This document shows positions 43,032 to 49,661 of a stretch of 49,661 nucleotides of DNA, in pieces. The number at the start of each line of letters is the position of its first letter. The first letter of the stretch is position 1. Position numbers and translations under genes: made by a program. The notes beneath the pieces were generated by a model. The model ran no database searches and was not told the origin of the DNA. It was given only the letters and a program-made list of their open reading frames with translations. Source of the DNA: RXOA01 sp964547105 (GTDB taxonomy: Bacteria; Bipolaricaulota; Bipolaricaulia; UBA7950; UBA9294); assembly GCA_964547105.1 (NCBI GenBank), contig CAZJLO010000012.1, forward strand, positions 1-49,661, in the 5' to 3' direction.

Positions 43032-44207
43032 CTACGGCTCGTTGGGCCAAGAACCTACTACGTTGGACACAGCCCATTCCATGGTGATCAGAGAATCCAC
43101 GGAGAGCCACGCCCCGTCTTCGACACGGAGTGTCCCATTCCGGTCGACGATCGGCCCCTGGAACGGGTCAAACGTCACGCCCGGGTTAGAGAATTGCGCC
43201 AGCCGCGTGTAGAACAGATCGTATGCCGAGATCGTTCCGAGAGCCGCGTCGTCCACCATGTAGGCCTTCAGGGCGTCGACATACAACGGATTGATCGGCA
43301 CGCCGGGCTGCGCTTCGGCGGCAACGGCACCCTGCGACATCAGCCACCAGTAGTCCACATTCTGGAGGTTCTCCGCTGTGTAGACTCCATCGTAGATCTT
43401 CTGCAGGAAATCGATGTAGATTGCGTCCCAGCGGACCGCCTGTCCGGAAACCACATAATTCGGCGCGAACTGGTACATCTGCGATCCGTAGTGAGCGAAG
43501 CTCAGCAGCTCGTTTTCTGCAGCTACCTGGACAACGGTCGGCGAGTCTTCGGTGAATGCGAATAGGTCGCATCCATCGGCGATCAATGCTTCCGTCGCTT
43601 CCTTGGCGCCTGCCGGATTGAACCACTCGTAGATCCAGCTTGCCTGGACCTCGGCGTCAGGGTTGGCTGCCTGAACGCCAAGCGCGAACGCGTTCAGGTG
43701 GCGTTTGACCTCCGGAATCGGGAACGCTCCGACATAGCCCACTTTGCCGGTTTCGGTCAGCGCGCCTGCGATGATCCCGTTGAGGTAGTACACCTGATAA
43801 AAGTCGGCCATGAACGTCAACATATTGGGGAGTCGCATGAACCCGGACGCATGGGCGAAGAGCACATCAGGATATCGTTGCGCTGCGGCATACGTGCCGT
43901 TCATGAAGCCGAAGCTGGTGGTGATGACGACATCGACGTCAAACTCCTGGATTAGCTGGTCGATGAACGCCTCTTCTTGCCCCTCGGCCACGCTCTCCAC
44001 AATGAACGTTTCTACCCATGGGAAAGCATCTTCCACGATCAGACGCGCCTCATTATGGGCATACGTCCAACCGTAGTCGCCAATTGGGCCGACGTAGATG
44101 AATCCGACCTTCATTGGTGTGCCGGGGACATAAGCATCCGCCAACCCCACCAATCCGACTGAAACCATGATCGCGAGCAGTCCGAGTACAACCAACGCAC
44201 GTTTCAT
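43032..44207 (-). CDS. BMP-family ABC importer solute-binding protein (nucleoside/purine type)
   Basis: 391 residues. The signal peptide (about 1-25, ending GLADA) has no lipobox, unusual for a family that is mostly lipoprotein in Gram-positives. The basic-membrane-protein/PnrA-like fold is recognisable by KVGFIYVGPIGDYGWTYAHNEAR (about 33-55), VVITTSFGFMNGTYAAAQRYPDV (about 93-115), GIIAGALTETGKVGYVGAFPIPEV and DGCDLFAFTEDSPTVVQVA. Characterised relatives bind purine nucleosides. AAGGAGG precedes the ATG. Its place before the hydroxylase genes argues for a purine-like ligand. Confidence 0.92.
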   Translation of the reverse strand: MKRALVVLGLLAIMVSVGLVGLADAYVPGTPMKVGFIYVGPIGDYGWTYAHNEARLIVEDAFPWVETFIVESVAEGQEEAFIDQLIQEFDVDVVITTSFGFMNGTYAAAQRYPDVLFAHASGFMRLPNMLTFMADFYQVYYLNGIIAGALTETGKVGYVGAFPIPEVKRHLNAFALGVQAANPDAEVQASWIYEWFNPAGAKEATEALIADGCDLFAFTEDSPTVVQVAAENELLSFAHYGSQMYQFAPNYVVSGQAVRWDAIYIDFLQKIYDGVYTAENLQNVDYWWLMSQGAVAAEAQPGVPINPLYVDALKAYMVDDAALGTISAYDLFYTRLAQFSNPGVTFDPFQGPIVDRNGTLRVEDGAWLSVDSLITMEWAVSNVVGSWPNEP

Positions 44208-44229
44208 TGCCCAACCTCCTTAACGGTTT

Positions 44230-44265
44230 GGATCGGTGCCTGTTGGCACGCATGCGGATCGATCC
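44230..44265 (-). promoter_or_regulatory. Leader hairpin of the BMP binding-protein gene
   Basis: Outer arms GGATCG (44230-44235) and CGATCC (44260-44265) enclose an inner perfect GTGCC/GGCAC stem (44236-44240 with 44245-44249) on a 4-nt loop. It lies in the 81-nt gap after the permease gene and just before the AAGGAGG site of the binding-protein gene. Confidence 0.45.
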
Positions 44266-44288
44266 TTCATGCGCGCCACCTCCTCTTG

Positions 44289-45218
44289 CTACTCCTCTCC
44301 TCTTTTGTACGGCAACGTCAATGCGGATGGAGCTCCCATCCGCTTTTGCAGCGTTCCACGAGAAACAGCGATCAGAACAAGAATAGCCAATGCGTAGGGC
44401 ATTGCCTTCAGCAGTTCGGGTGCCACCCATGCCTGCAGCCGGAACGACAGGTGGAAAAGGGCAGCGAAGAAATAGGCTCCGACAAGACCCAGCAGCGGAT
44501 TCCAAAAGGCGAAAATGGTGAGCGCAATGACAATCCACCCCATCCCCGCCGTCATCCCATCCGTCCAGGAGGGACGATAGGCGATGGAGAGATACCCGCC
44601 GGCGGTTCCAGCCAGAACACCTCCGATGAAGACGCACAGATAGCGCACCCGAGCGACACTGACCCCCAGGGAATCTGCTGTGGCCGGATCTTCGCCGACC
44701 GCACGAATGCTGATGCCGATCCGCGTGCGATAGAGGACGTACCACATCACCACGGCGAGTGCGATGGCGATGTATACCAGGACATTCTGACCGTCGAATA
44801 AGATTGGCCCCAGGATGGGGATGCGGGCAAGCCCAGGGACGGTGACCTCACGCAAAGGGTGAAAGAGCGGCATTCCCTCGAACCGCCGTCCAAGGACACC
44901 CGAGAGCCCAAGGCCAAGCATGGTCAGCGCGAGTCCGGAGACGACTTGGTTAGCGCGCAGGGTGATGCTGGCGAATGCGTGAATCAAAGAGAAGACGCCG
45001 CCGACGACGGAGGCGACAAGAACGCCCAGCCACGGGTTACCGCTGCTGTGAGCAACGGCGAATCCGGCGAACGCTCCGATGACCATCATGCCCTCGACGC
45101 CTAGGTTGAGGACACCGGCGCGTTCGGCGTAGATTTCGCCAAGGGTCGCCAACAGCAGAGGCGTCCCGTAAGCAAGCGTACGGCTGAATGTCGCAATGAC
45201 CCAACTCTCCCAACTCAT
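44289..45218 (-). CDS. BMP-type ABC importer permease 2 (BPD_transp_2)
   Basis: 309 residues, eight to nine TM helices, of the RbsC/YufQ-like permease family. Landmarks: TLGEIYAERAGVLNLGVEGMM (about 25-45), ASITLRANQVVSGLALTMLGLGLSG and the cytosolic coupling loop GISIRAVGEDPATADSLGVSV (about 172-192). Start and stop overlap the upstream permease (ATGA). Works as a heterodimer with permease 1. Confidence 0.93.
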   Translation of the reverse strand: MSWESWVIATFSRTLAYGTPLLLATLGEIYAERAGVLNLGVEGMMVIGAFAGFAVAHSSGNPWLGVLVASVVGGVFSLIHAFASITLRANQVVSGLALTMLGLGLSGVLGRRFEGMPLFHPLREVTVPGLARIPILGPILFDGQNVLVYIAIALAVVMWYVLYRTRIGISIRAVGEDPATADSLGVSVARVRYLCVFIGGVLAGTAGGYLSIAYRPSWTDGMTAGMGWIVIALTIFAFWNPLLGLVGAYFFAALFHLSFRLQAWVAPELLKAMPYALAILVLIAVSRGTLQKRMGAPSALTLPYKRGEE

Positions 45219-46306
45219 ACCGTCTCTCTCTCCTTCCGCCCGAACGAGATCCGGTACCGCATCAGAATATCACTGCCGATGAGAAAGAACAGGATCAGGC
45301 CGTTGAAAACATTGACCAGCTGGAATGGAAGTCCCAGCGATACCTTGATGACATCGCCTCCGCGCAGCAAGACAGCGAACAAGAACGCCGTGATGACGAC
45401 GGCAAGCGGGTTCCGCCGCGCGAGCCAGGCGACGATGATTGCGGTGTACCCGTAGCCTCCCGTGACGTTGGCCGGACCGAGCAACATGTGGTGGATTCCG
45501 GCGACTTCTCCTACGCCGGCCATCCCCGCCATGCCGCCGGAGAACGCCATTGCCAGCAGGGTGATCTTGACATGGCTGATTCCCGAGTACTTCGCGGCAT
45601 GTGGATTCTCGCCGACGACGCGGATCTCAAATCCAAGACGAGTCCGTTTGACGACAATGTACGCGACAACTGCTGCGACCAGCCCGATGACGAGTGTCGG
45701 CCAATGAATTCTCGTGTCGCCGACGGTGGCGAGGACGGCTGCTGCGGGGAACGGATCCGTGTAGGCGAAGCCGCGCATGCTTGGCCCTTTCCACGGGCCA
45801 TGAATCAGCCACTCGACGATGTAGATCGCGATGTAGTTCATCATCAGCGTCGTGATGACATCGTTGATCCCCAGCTTGCTTTTCAACGCGGCGGGAATGA
45901 TTCCCCACGCGGCCCCGGCGGCAAAGCCGCCGACAAACATCGCTGGAAGGAGGAGTGGCCCGGGAAGACCGGAGAAGAGGGCGATCCCGCTTGCAGCGGC
46001 GGCACCGACAAGAAGCTGACCTTCCGCGCCGATGTTCCAAAACAGAGCTCGGAATGCGACTGTGAGTCCGACGCCGATCAGGAGAAGGGGGATCGCACGA
46101 CGGATGGTCTCCGTGATGCCGAGGCGGCTCCCGCACGCGCCCCGAAGGATGTCACCGTAGGCGCGAAGCGGAGAGATCCCATACGCCCGAAAGAAGATCC
46201 CGGCGACAAGAAGCGCGGCAACGATCGCCCCTGCGGAAACCGCGAACACCACCCACGCAGGTGGTGTTGCTCGGCGCTCGACATGGATCCACGAGAGGAG
46301 CCTCAC
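45215..46306 (-). CDS. BMP-type ABC importer permease 1 (BPD_transp_2)
   Basis: 363 residues, the YufP-like partner permease. It has the extra N-terminal helix (about 18-40), FWNIGAEGQLLVGAAAASGIAL (about 89-110), LKSKLGINDVITTLMMNYIA, and coupling loop GFEIRVVGENPHAAKYSGIS (about 224-243). The GTG start overlaps the ATPase stop (GTGA), and its own end overlaps permease 2. No sign of decay. Confidence 0.93.
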   Translation of the reverse strand: MRLLSWIHVERRATPPAWVVFAVSAGAIVAALLVAGIFFRAYGISPLRAYGDILRGACGSRLGITETIRRAIPLLLIGVGLTVAFRALFWNIGAEGQLLVGAAAASGIALFSGLPGPLLLPAMFVGGFAAGAAWGIIPAALKSKLGINDVITTLMMNYIAIYIVEWLIHGPWKGPSMRGFAYTDPFPAAAVLATVGDTRIHWPTLVIGLVAAVVAYIVVKRTRLGFEIRVVGENPHAAKYSGISHVKITLLAMAFSGGMAGMAGVGEVAGIHHMLLGPANVTGGYGYTAIIVAWLARRNPLAVVITAFLFAVLLRGGDVIKVSLGLPFQLVNVFNGLILFFLIGSDILMRYRISFGRKERETV

Positions 46307-47898
46307 GCTTCGACCTCCTGCATGCGAGAGCCGGCCATGAGCAGGCCGATGTCATTCAAGTCCGCATCATCAGCCGAGACAACCCCCATGATCTCTCCTT
46401 CGAACAGAACGAGGATCCGGTCGGAGAGCTGGAGAATTTCGTCGAGATCCTCGGAGATGAGGAGGATTGCTGCTCCATTGGAACGTTGTTCAAGCAGGGT
46501 TTGCCGAACCTGCTCCGTGGCCCCGACATCGAGTCCGTAGGTCGGGTGGGCGGCGATGATCAACGCCGGATCGCCGCACAGCTCGCGGGCGAGCACAAGA
46601 CGCTGAATGTTGCCTCCGGATAGAAGCTTTGCGGCGACGCCGTCGTGCGGAGCAGAGATCGCGTATGTATCCATCGCTTGGGTGGCGTTGGTCCTTGCTG
46701 CGGATTCATTAAGAAATCCCCACCGGCTGAATGGGGCCTGCCGATACAGTTTGAGAAGAAGGTTCTCGCGGATGGTCATGCTCGGAACCGTGCCCACGCG
46801 GATCCGTTCGGTTGGTACGTGGGCCACGCCGAGGTCGGCGATCTCGCGCGCCGAACAGTGCGTCAGGTTGCGGGTTTCCAGGATGGCCTCGCCGCGGGTG
46901 GCGCGGCGGAGGCCGGTGAGGACCTCCGATAGCTCGTGTTGGCCGTTCCCGGAGACTCCGGCTACGCCGAGGATCTCGCTTGCACGGAGATCGAAAGAAA
47001 CACCGTTGAGCGCCTTCAGCCCGCGGTCATTGGTGGCGTGAAGGTCCTTTACGGACAGAACGACCTCGCCGTGCTCCACGGCGGGCTTCTCGACCCGGAA
47101 CACAACCTCGCGGCCGACCATCAGCCTGGCCAATGTGCGCTTGTCGGTCTCGGATGTGTTGACGGTATCGACGATCGCACCCTTGCGGAGTACCGACACG
47201 CGATCGCTGATCTGCATCACCTCATCCAGCTTGTGGGTGATGAATACGATCGTCAGGCCGGCATCGACCAGGCTGCGAAGCGTCCCGAAAAGGCCGTCGA
47301 CTTCTTGTGGCGTCAGCACACTCGTCGGCTCATCCATGATCAGCAGATCGGCTTCTCGATACAGAGCCTTGAGGATCTCCACGCGCTGCTGTTGACCAAC
47401 CGAGAGCTGCCACACCTTGGCTTGCGGATCCACCTCAAGCCCGTATTCTGTGGCGAGCTTGTTGATCCTGGCTCTCGTCCTACGGCTGTGAAGAAACGGG
47501 CTCGGACCGTCGTCGAGTCCAAGAATGATGTTCTCTTCCACAGACAGGGTTGGCACAAGGTGAAAATGCTGGTGCACCATCCCGATCCTGTATTCGAGCG
47601 CCTTTCGTGGTGAGGAGATCGTCGCACGTTTCCCATTGAGGACGATTTCACCTGCATCGGGCTGATAGAGCCCGTAGAGGATGCGCATCAACGTCGTCTT
47701 CCCGGCACCGTTCTCACCGAGCAGGCAATGGATCTCTCCACGCAGGATTGTAAGGTCCACGCCGGCATTGGCCACCACGCCGGGGAACTTCTTGACGATG
47801 CCGCGCAGTTCGACAGCGGGGACGTGACTCACTGCAGCACGCTCCGGCTCATCTTCGTGGCGTTGCTCCCTGCGATGGGTGGGTCGGGACTTCCGCAT
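46303..47898 (-). CDS. BMP-type ABC importer ATPase, two fused ATPase domains
   Basis: 531 residues from ATG 47898. The first ATPase domain has Walker A GENGAGKT (61-68), signature LSVGQQQR (165-172), Walker B LLIMDEPT (185-192) and VFITHKLDEV. The second has a degenerate Walker A (GVAGVSGNGQHEL) and Walker B (LIIAAHPTYGLD) but a good signature LLSGGNIQR; this asymmetry is normal for the sugar/nucleoside-type family. The first 25 residues are basic and unlike the family core; GTG near residue 23 is an alternative start. The promoter 47904-47933 puts the transcript start at the ATG, so the mRNA is probably leaderless. First gene of the seven-gene operon. Confidence 0.93.
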   Translation of the reverse strand: MRKSRPTHRREQRHEDEPERAAVSHVPAVELRGIVKKFPGVVANAGVDLTILRGEIHCLLGENGAGKTTLMRILYGLYQPDAGEIVLNGKRATISSPRKALEYRIGMVHQHFHLVPTLSVEENIILGLDDGPSPFLHSRRTRARINKLATEYGLEVDPQAKVWQLSVGQQQRVEILKALYREADLLIMDEPTSVLTPQEVDGLFGTLRSLVDAGLTIVFITHKLDEVMQISDRVSVLRKGAIVDTVNTSETDKRTLARLMVGREVVFRVEKPAVEHGEVVLSVKDLHATNDRGLKALNGVSFDLRASEILGVAGVSGNGQHELSEVLTGLRRATRGEAILETRNLTHCSAREIADLGVAHVPTERIRVGTVPSMTIRENLLLKLYRQAPFSRWGFLNESAARTNATQAMDTYAISAPHDGVAAKLLSGGNIQRLVLARELCGDPALIIAAHPTYGLDVGATEQVRQTLLEQRSNGAAILLISEDLDEILQLSDRILVLFEGEIMGVVSADDADLNDIGLLMAGSRMQEVEA

Positions 47899-47903
47899 GC
47901 AAC

Positions 47904-47933
47904 ATCCTAAGAGGTGTGAGGGGAGGTTGTCAA
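47904..47933 (-). promoter_or_regulatory. Consensus-like promoter of the import/hydroxylase operon
   Basis: Minus strand: TTGACA (47933-47928), 18-bp spacer, TAGGAT (47909-47904). The -10 box ends 5 nt before ATG 47898, so transcription is expected to start at or next to the start codon. Confidence 0.6.
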
Positions 47934-47988
47934 TACGACGTGATGGGAGGTTGGTCCTTCTGTCGTAGGCATGGGACTTGTCAGACAA
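47921..47988. promoter_or_regulatory. Repeat-rich divergent control region (candidate operators)
   Basis: Direct repeats GGGAGGTTGTC (47921-47931) and GGGAGGTTGGTC (47945-47956) are 24 bp apart. Inverted repeat TACGAC/GTCGTA (47934-47939 and 47962-47967) lies between the two promoters. A perfect palindrome TTGTC-A-GACAA (47978-47988) covers the -35 box of the ssnA promoter. The first direct repeat covers the -35 box of the opposite promoter. This arrangement suits joint control of both arms. Confidence 0.4.
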
Positions 47989-48006
47989 CCTTGCCGATGC
48001 TACCGT
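47978..48006 (+). promoter_or_regulatory. Promoter of the ssnA-ygfK arm
   Basis: TTGTCA (47978-47983), 17-bp spacer, TACCGT (48001-48006); the expected start near 48013 gives a 20-nt leader with GGAGG before TTG 48034. Confidence 0.5.
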
Positions 48007-48033
48007 TCAGTGTCGACAACAACGGAGGTCGCC

Positions 48034-49377
48034 TTGATCAAGAAGATCCTAGCCGCGGGATGGATGTGGGATGGCGGACAGGGTGTAGTCGAAAGCCCTG
48101 TTCTGCTAATGGATGACGGACGAATTGCCGGGATTCTCGCACCGGGGGAAGCGGTTCCGGATGGGTGGGAGGGTGCCGAGCGGATCGATCGACCGGGGAG
48201 TTGGATTCTTCCCGGGATGATCAATGCACACACCCATCTCTACAGCGCGCTTGCACGGGGGATGGCTGTCTCTCCGTACGGTCCGAGGACCTTCACTGAG
48301 ATTCTCGAACAGCTGTGGTGGAGACTCGACAAAGCATTGACGCTCGAGGATGTTTCGATGAGCGGATTGGTGGGAGCGATGGAAGCCGCGCGCTGTGGTG
48401 TCACCACGCTTGTCGACCATCACGCCAGCCCCAACGCGGTGGAGGGAAGCCTCGACGCCCTGCGAGATGCGGTCAGCGGGCAAGTGGGGCTTCGCGGCTG
48501 CTACTGCTATGAGGTTTCCGACCGCGATGGCGCGGCGATTTCCCGGGCGGGAATCGAAGAGAATCGCTCATTCTTGGAGTCGCTCTCGGGCGGAAGCGGA
48601 CGAGAAAGCGGCCTGTTCGGCCTTCACGCGGCGTTCACGGTGTCGGATGATACATTGGAGGCCGTGGCCAAGGTGCTTCCAGACGACTGCGGTGTTCACA
48701 TTCATGTGGCCGAAGGCCCGGAGGACGAACATCAAAGCGAGGCGAAGCACGGAATGCGGATCGTCGAGCGACTTGATCGGTTCGGGCTTGTCCGCCCGAA
48801 TTCGATCTTTGCCCACTGCCTCCATCTTGACGAGCGAGAGAGAGCTCTGATTGCCGAGCGGGGCACTGCCGTGGTCCACAATCCGCGCTCCAACATGAAC
48901 AATGCAGTGGGATCCCTGGATATTCCCGCGTTTCTCGATCGCTCGATTCCGGTGGGATTGGGAACCGATGGGCTGGGCTGCAATATGCTTGGCGAACTGA
49001 TGACGGCAGGACTGGCGCAGAAGCACACGCGTGGGGAGTCGCTTGCCGGCGATTTTGGGATGCTGGATCGGATGCTGTTCCGCAATAATCCTCTGATTGC
49101 GGAGCGACTATTCGGCTCCGAGATCGGGTTCGGGCGAATCGAGATCGGCGCCTCCGCCGATCTTGCCGTTCTCGACTACGTGCCCCCGACTCCGATCGAT
49201 TCCATGAACGTGCTCGGACACTTGCTGTTTGGCGTGGCGGTTCATGCACTTCGCGTGCGCGATCTGTGGGTCGATGGGCGCGAGGTGTTGCGTGAAGGAA
49301 CGTTTGTCGAACTGGACGAAGAGAGGGTCTACGTGCGATCGCGGGAAGTGGCGGCCAGCTTGTGGAAGCGTTTGTAG
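48034..49377 (+). CDS. ssnA: SsnA-type aminohydrolase
   Basis: 447 residues, amidohydrolase superfamily with a metal site: HTH in GMINAHTHLYSALARG (His66, His68), HIHVAE (His222, His224), FAHCLHLD (His261) and GTDG (Asp312). The segments LWWRLDKALT, LVDHHASPNAVEGSL, VHNPRSNMNN and PTPIDSMNVLGHLLFG match E. coli SsnA closely. It probably deaminates a purine-type substrate and is a recognised marker of selenium-dependent molybdenum hydroxylase loci. The start is TTG 48034, 5 nt after GGAGG; the upstream part of the frame (from 47971) overlaps the promoter and is not coding. Confidence 0.93.
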   Translation: MIKKILAAGWMWDGGQGVVESPVLLMDDGRIAGILAPGEAVPDGWEGAERIDRPGSWILPGMINAHTHLYSALARGMAVSPYGPRTFTEILEQLWWRLDKALTLEDVSMSGLVGAMEAARCGVTTLVDHHASPNAVEGSLDALRDAVSGQVGLRGCYCYEVSDRDGAAISRAGIEENRSFLESLSGGSGRESGLFGLHAAFTVSDDTLEAVAKVLPDDCGVHIHVAEGPEDEHQSEAKHGMRIVERLDRFGLVRPNSIFAHCLHLDERERALIAERGTAVVHNPRSNMNNAVGSLDIPAFLDRSIPVGLGTDGLGCNMLGELMTAGLAQKHTRGESLAGDFGMLDRMLFRNNPLIAERLFGSEIGFGRIEIGASADLAVLDYVPPTPIDSMNVLGHLLFGVAVHALRVRDLWVDGREVLREGTFVELDEERVYVRSREVAASLWKRL

Positions 49378-49461
49378 CTCCGATTCTCTCGAATACACCG
49401 ACGGGTTCGTTGCCGGTCCGGCTATGATCCGGCCTTAGTCCGGATGAGGGATGCGAGACAT

Positions 49462-49478
49462 GACCCCGGTCGGGGGTC
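49462..49478 (+). promoter_or_regulatory. Small hairpin in the ssnA-ygfK gap
   Basis: GACCCC (49462-49467) pairs with GGGGTC (49473-49478) on a 5-nt loop, 6 nt before the AAGGAGG site of ygfK. A TATGAT box at 49423-49428 upstream might serve a separate ygfK promoter, but I find no clear -35. Confidence 0.3.
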
Positions 49479-49502
49479 GGCTTGAAGGAGGCATGACACG
49501 AC

Positions 49503-49661
49503 ATGTCGGATCTGATGAAGCCTCAACCGTTTGAGAAGCTTCTCGACTGGGCGCTTTCCGAACTTCGATCGCGGGATTCCATCTTTGGGGTGCCGCGGCG
49601 GCTGTTCGCATTCCCGCGAAGCGATGCTCCGTACGCGGCGGAGATGTTTGGCGAGCGGCTT
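49503..49661 (+). CDS. ygfK: YgfK-type oxidoreductase, N-terminal fragment cut by the window end
   Basis: Only the first 53 codons are present; the frame is open at the edge. MSDLMKPQPFEKLLDWALSE and RDSIFGVPRRLF (about 24-35) match the N-terminus of E. coli YgfK (MxDIMRPIPFEELL...RSIFGIP). Full-length YgfK is about 1,000 residues with dihydropyrimidine-dehydrogenase-like, FAD/NAD and iron-sulfur domains. It is the second marker of the selenium-dependent hydroxylase cluster. AAGGAGG lies 11 nt before the ATG, 125 bp after ssnA, probably in the same transcript. Confidence 0.9.
   Translation, partial: MSDLMKPQPFEKLLDWALSELRSRDSIFGVPRRLFAFPRSDAPYAAEMFGERL

Noticed and set aside
46700..47000. 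Degenerate Walker motifs in the second ATPase domain of the BMP importer, as a sign of decay
   Set aside because: The second domain of this family normally has such degenerate motifs; the signature and the rest of the domain are intact.

Overview
The window is GC-rich, gene-dense bacterial DNA with 46 protein genes I can support, plus one clear regulator pseudogene. I found no rRNA, tRNA or CRISPR array. Translation signals are classic AAGGAGG-type Shine-Dalgarno sites, TTG and GTG starts are frequent, and several genes look leaderless (a -10 box 5-7 nt before the ATG). All three ABC solute-binding proteins have ordinary cleavable signal peptides rather than lipoboxes, which points to a cell with a periplasm and outer membrane. 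The taxon cannot be fixed from the sequence; a deep-branching, largely anaerobic lineage such as Bipolaricaulota is a guess from overall character only.

Layout. 0-2.4 kb: a YegP/DUF1508 protein, a DUF2780 protein and a secreted protein of unknown function. 2.9-8.7 kb: a complete peptide/oligopeptide ABC importer (oppDFBC-A), whose OppF has lost the Walker B catalytic glutamate. 8.7-11.9 kb, convergent: a polar-amino-acid importer (binding protein, two permeases, ATPase). 12.8-20.9 kb: a TolB-like repeat lipoprotein behind a promoter with a palindrome in its spacer, a pair of flavodoxin-fold reductases, a TIGR00341/DUF389 membrane protein, a decayed winged-helix regulator, a secreted dockerin-like/CARDB protein and an ABC exporter. 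21.0-25.8 kb: a gene-poor stretch with a methyltransferase preceded by a 60-residue ORF, a small secreted GDG-repeat peptide, msrA and an orphan gene, separated by long non-coding or decayed DNA. 25.9-30 kb: a secreted glycine-rich/beta-repeat protein, an AAC(6')-like acetyltransferase fused to a VanZ-like membrane domain, a small membrane protein, and a molybdopterin-oxidoreductase lipoprotein paired with a small membrane protein. 30.1-32.9 kb: a UvrD/Rep helicase and a DEDDh exonuclease. 33-39.2 kb: a subtilisin-like lipoprotein, a phytase-like esterase-domain protein, and an envelope group (PspC, LiaF-like, DUF4097 lipoprotein and a small anchored protein).

39.2-49.7 kb is the most coherent block: a divergent purine-catabolism locus. 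The minus-strand operon encodes a BMP-family nucleoside/purine-type ABC importer (ATPase, two permeases, binding protein) followed by the FAD, 2Fe-2S and molybdenum subunits of a xanthine-dehydrogenase-type hydroxylase. The plus strand carries SsnA (aminohydrolase) and the start of YgfK, both known markers of selenium-dependent molybdenum hydroxylase loci. The model is that the importer brings in purines or nucleosides, SsnA deaminates and the hydroxylase oxidises, with YgfK in the associated redox step. The 135-bp divergent control region holds two face-to-face promoters and several repeats that could bind a shared regulator.
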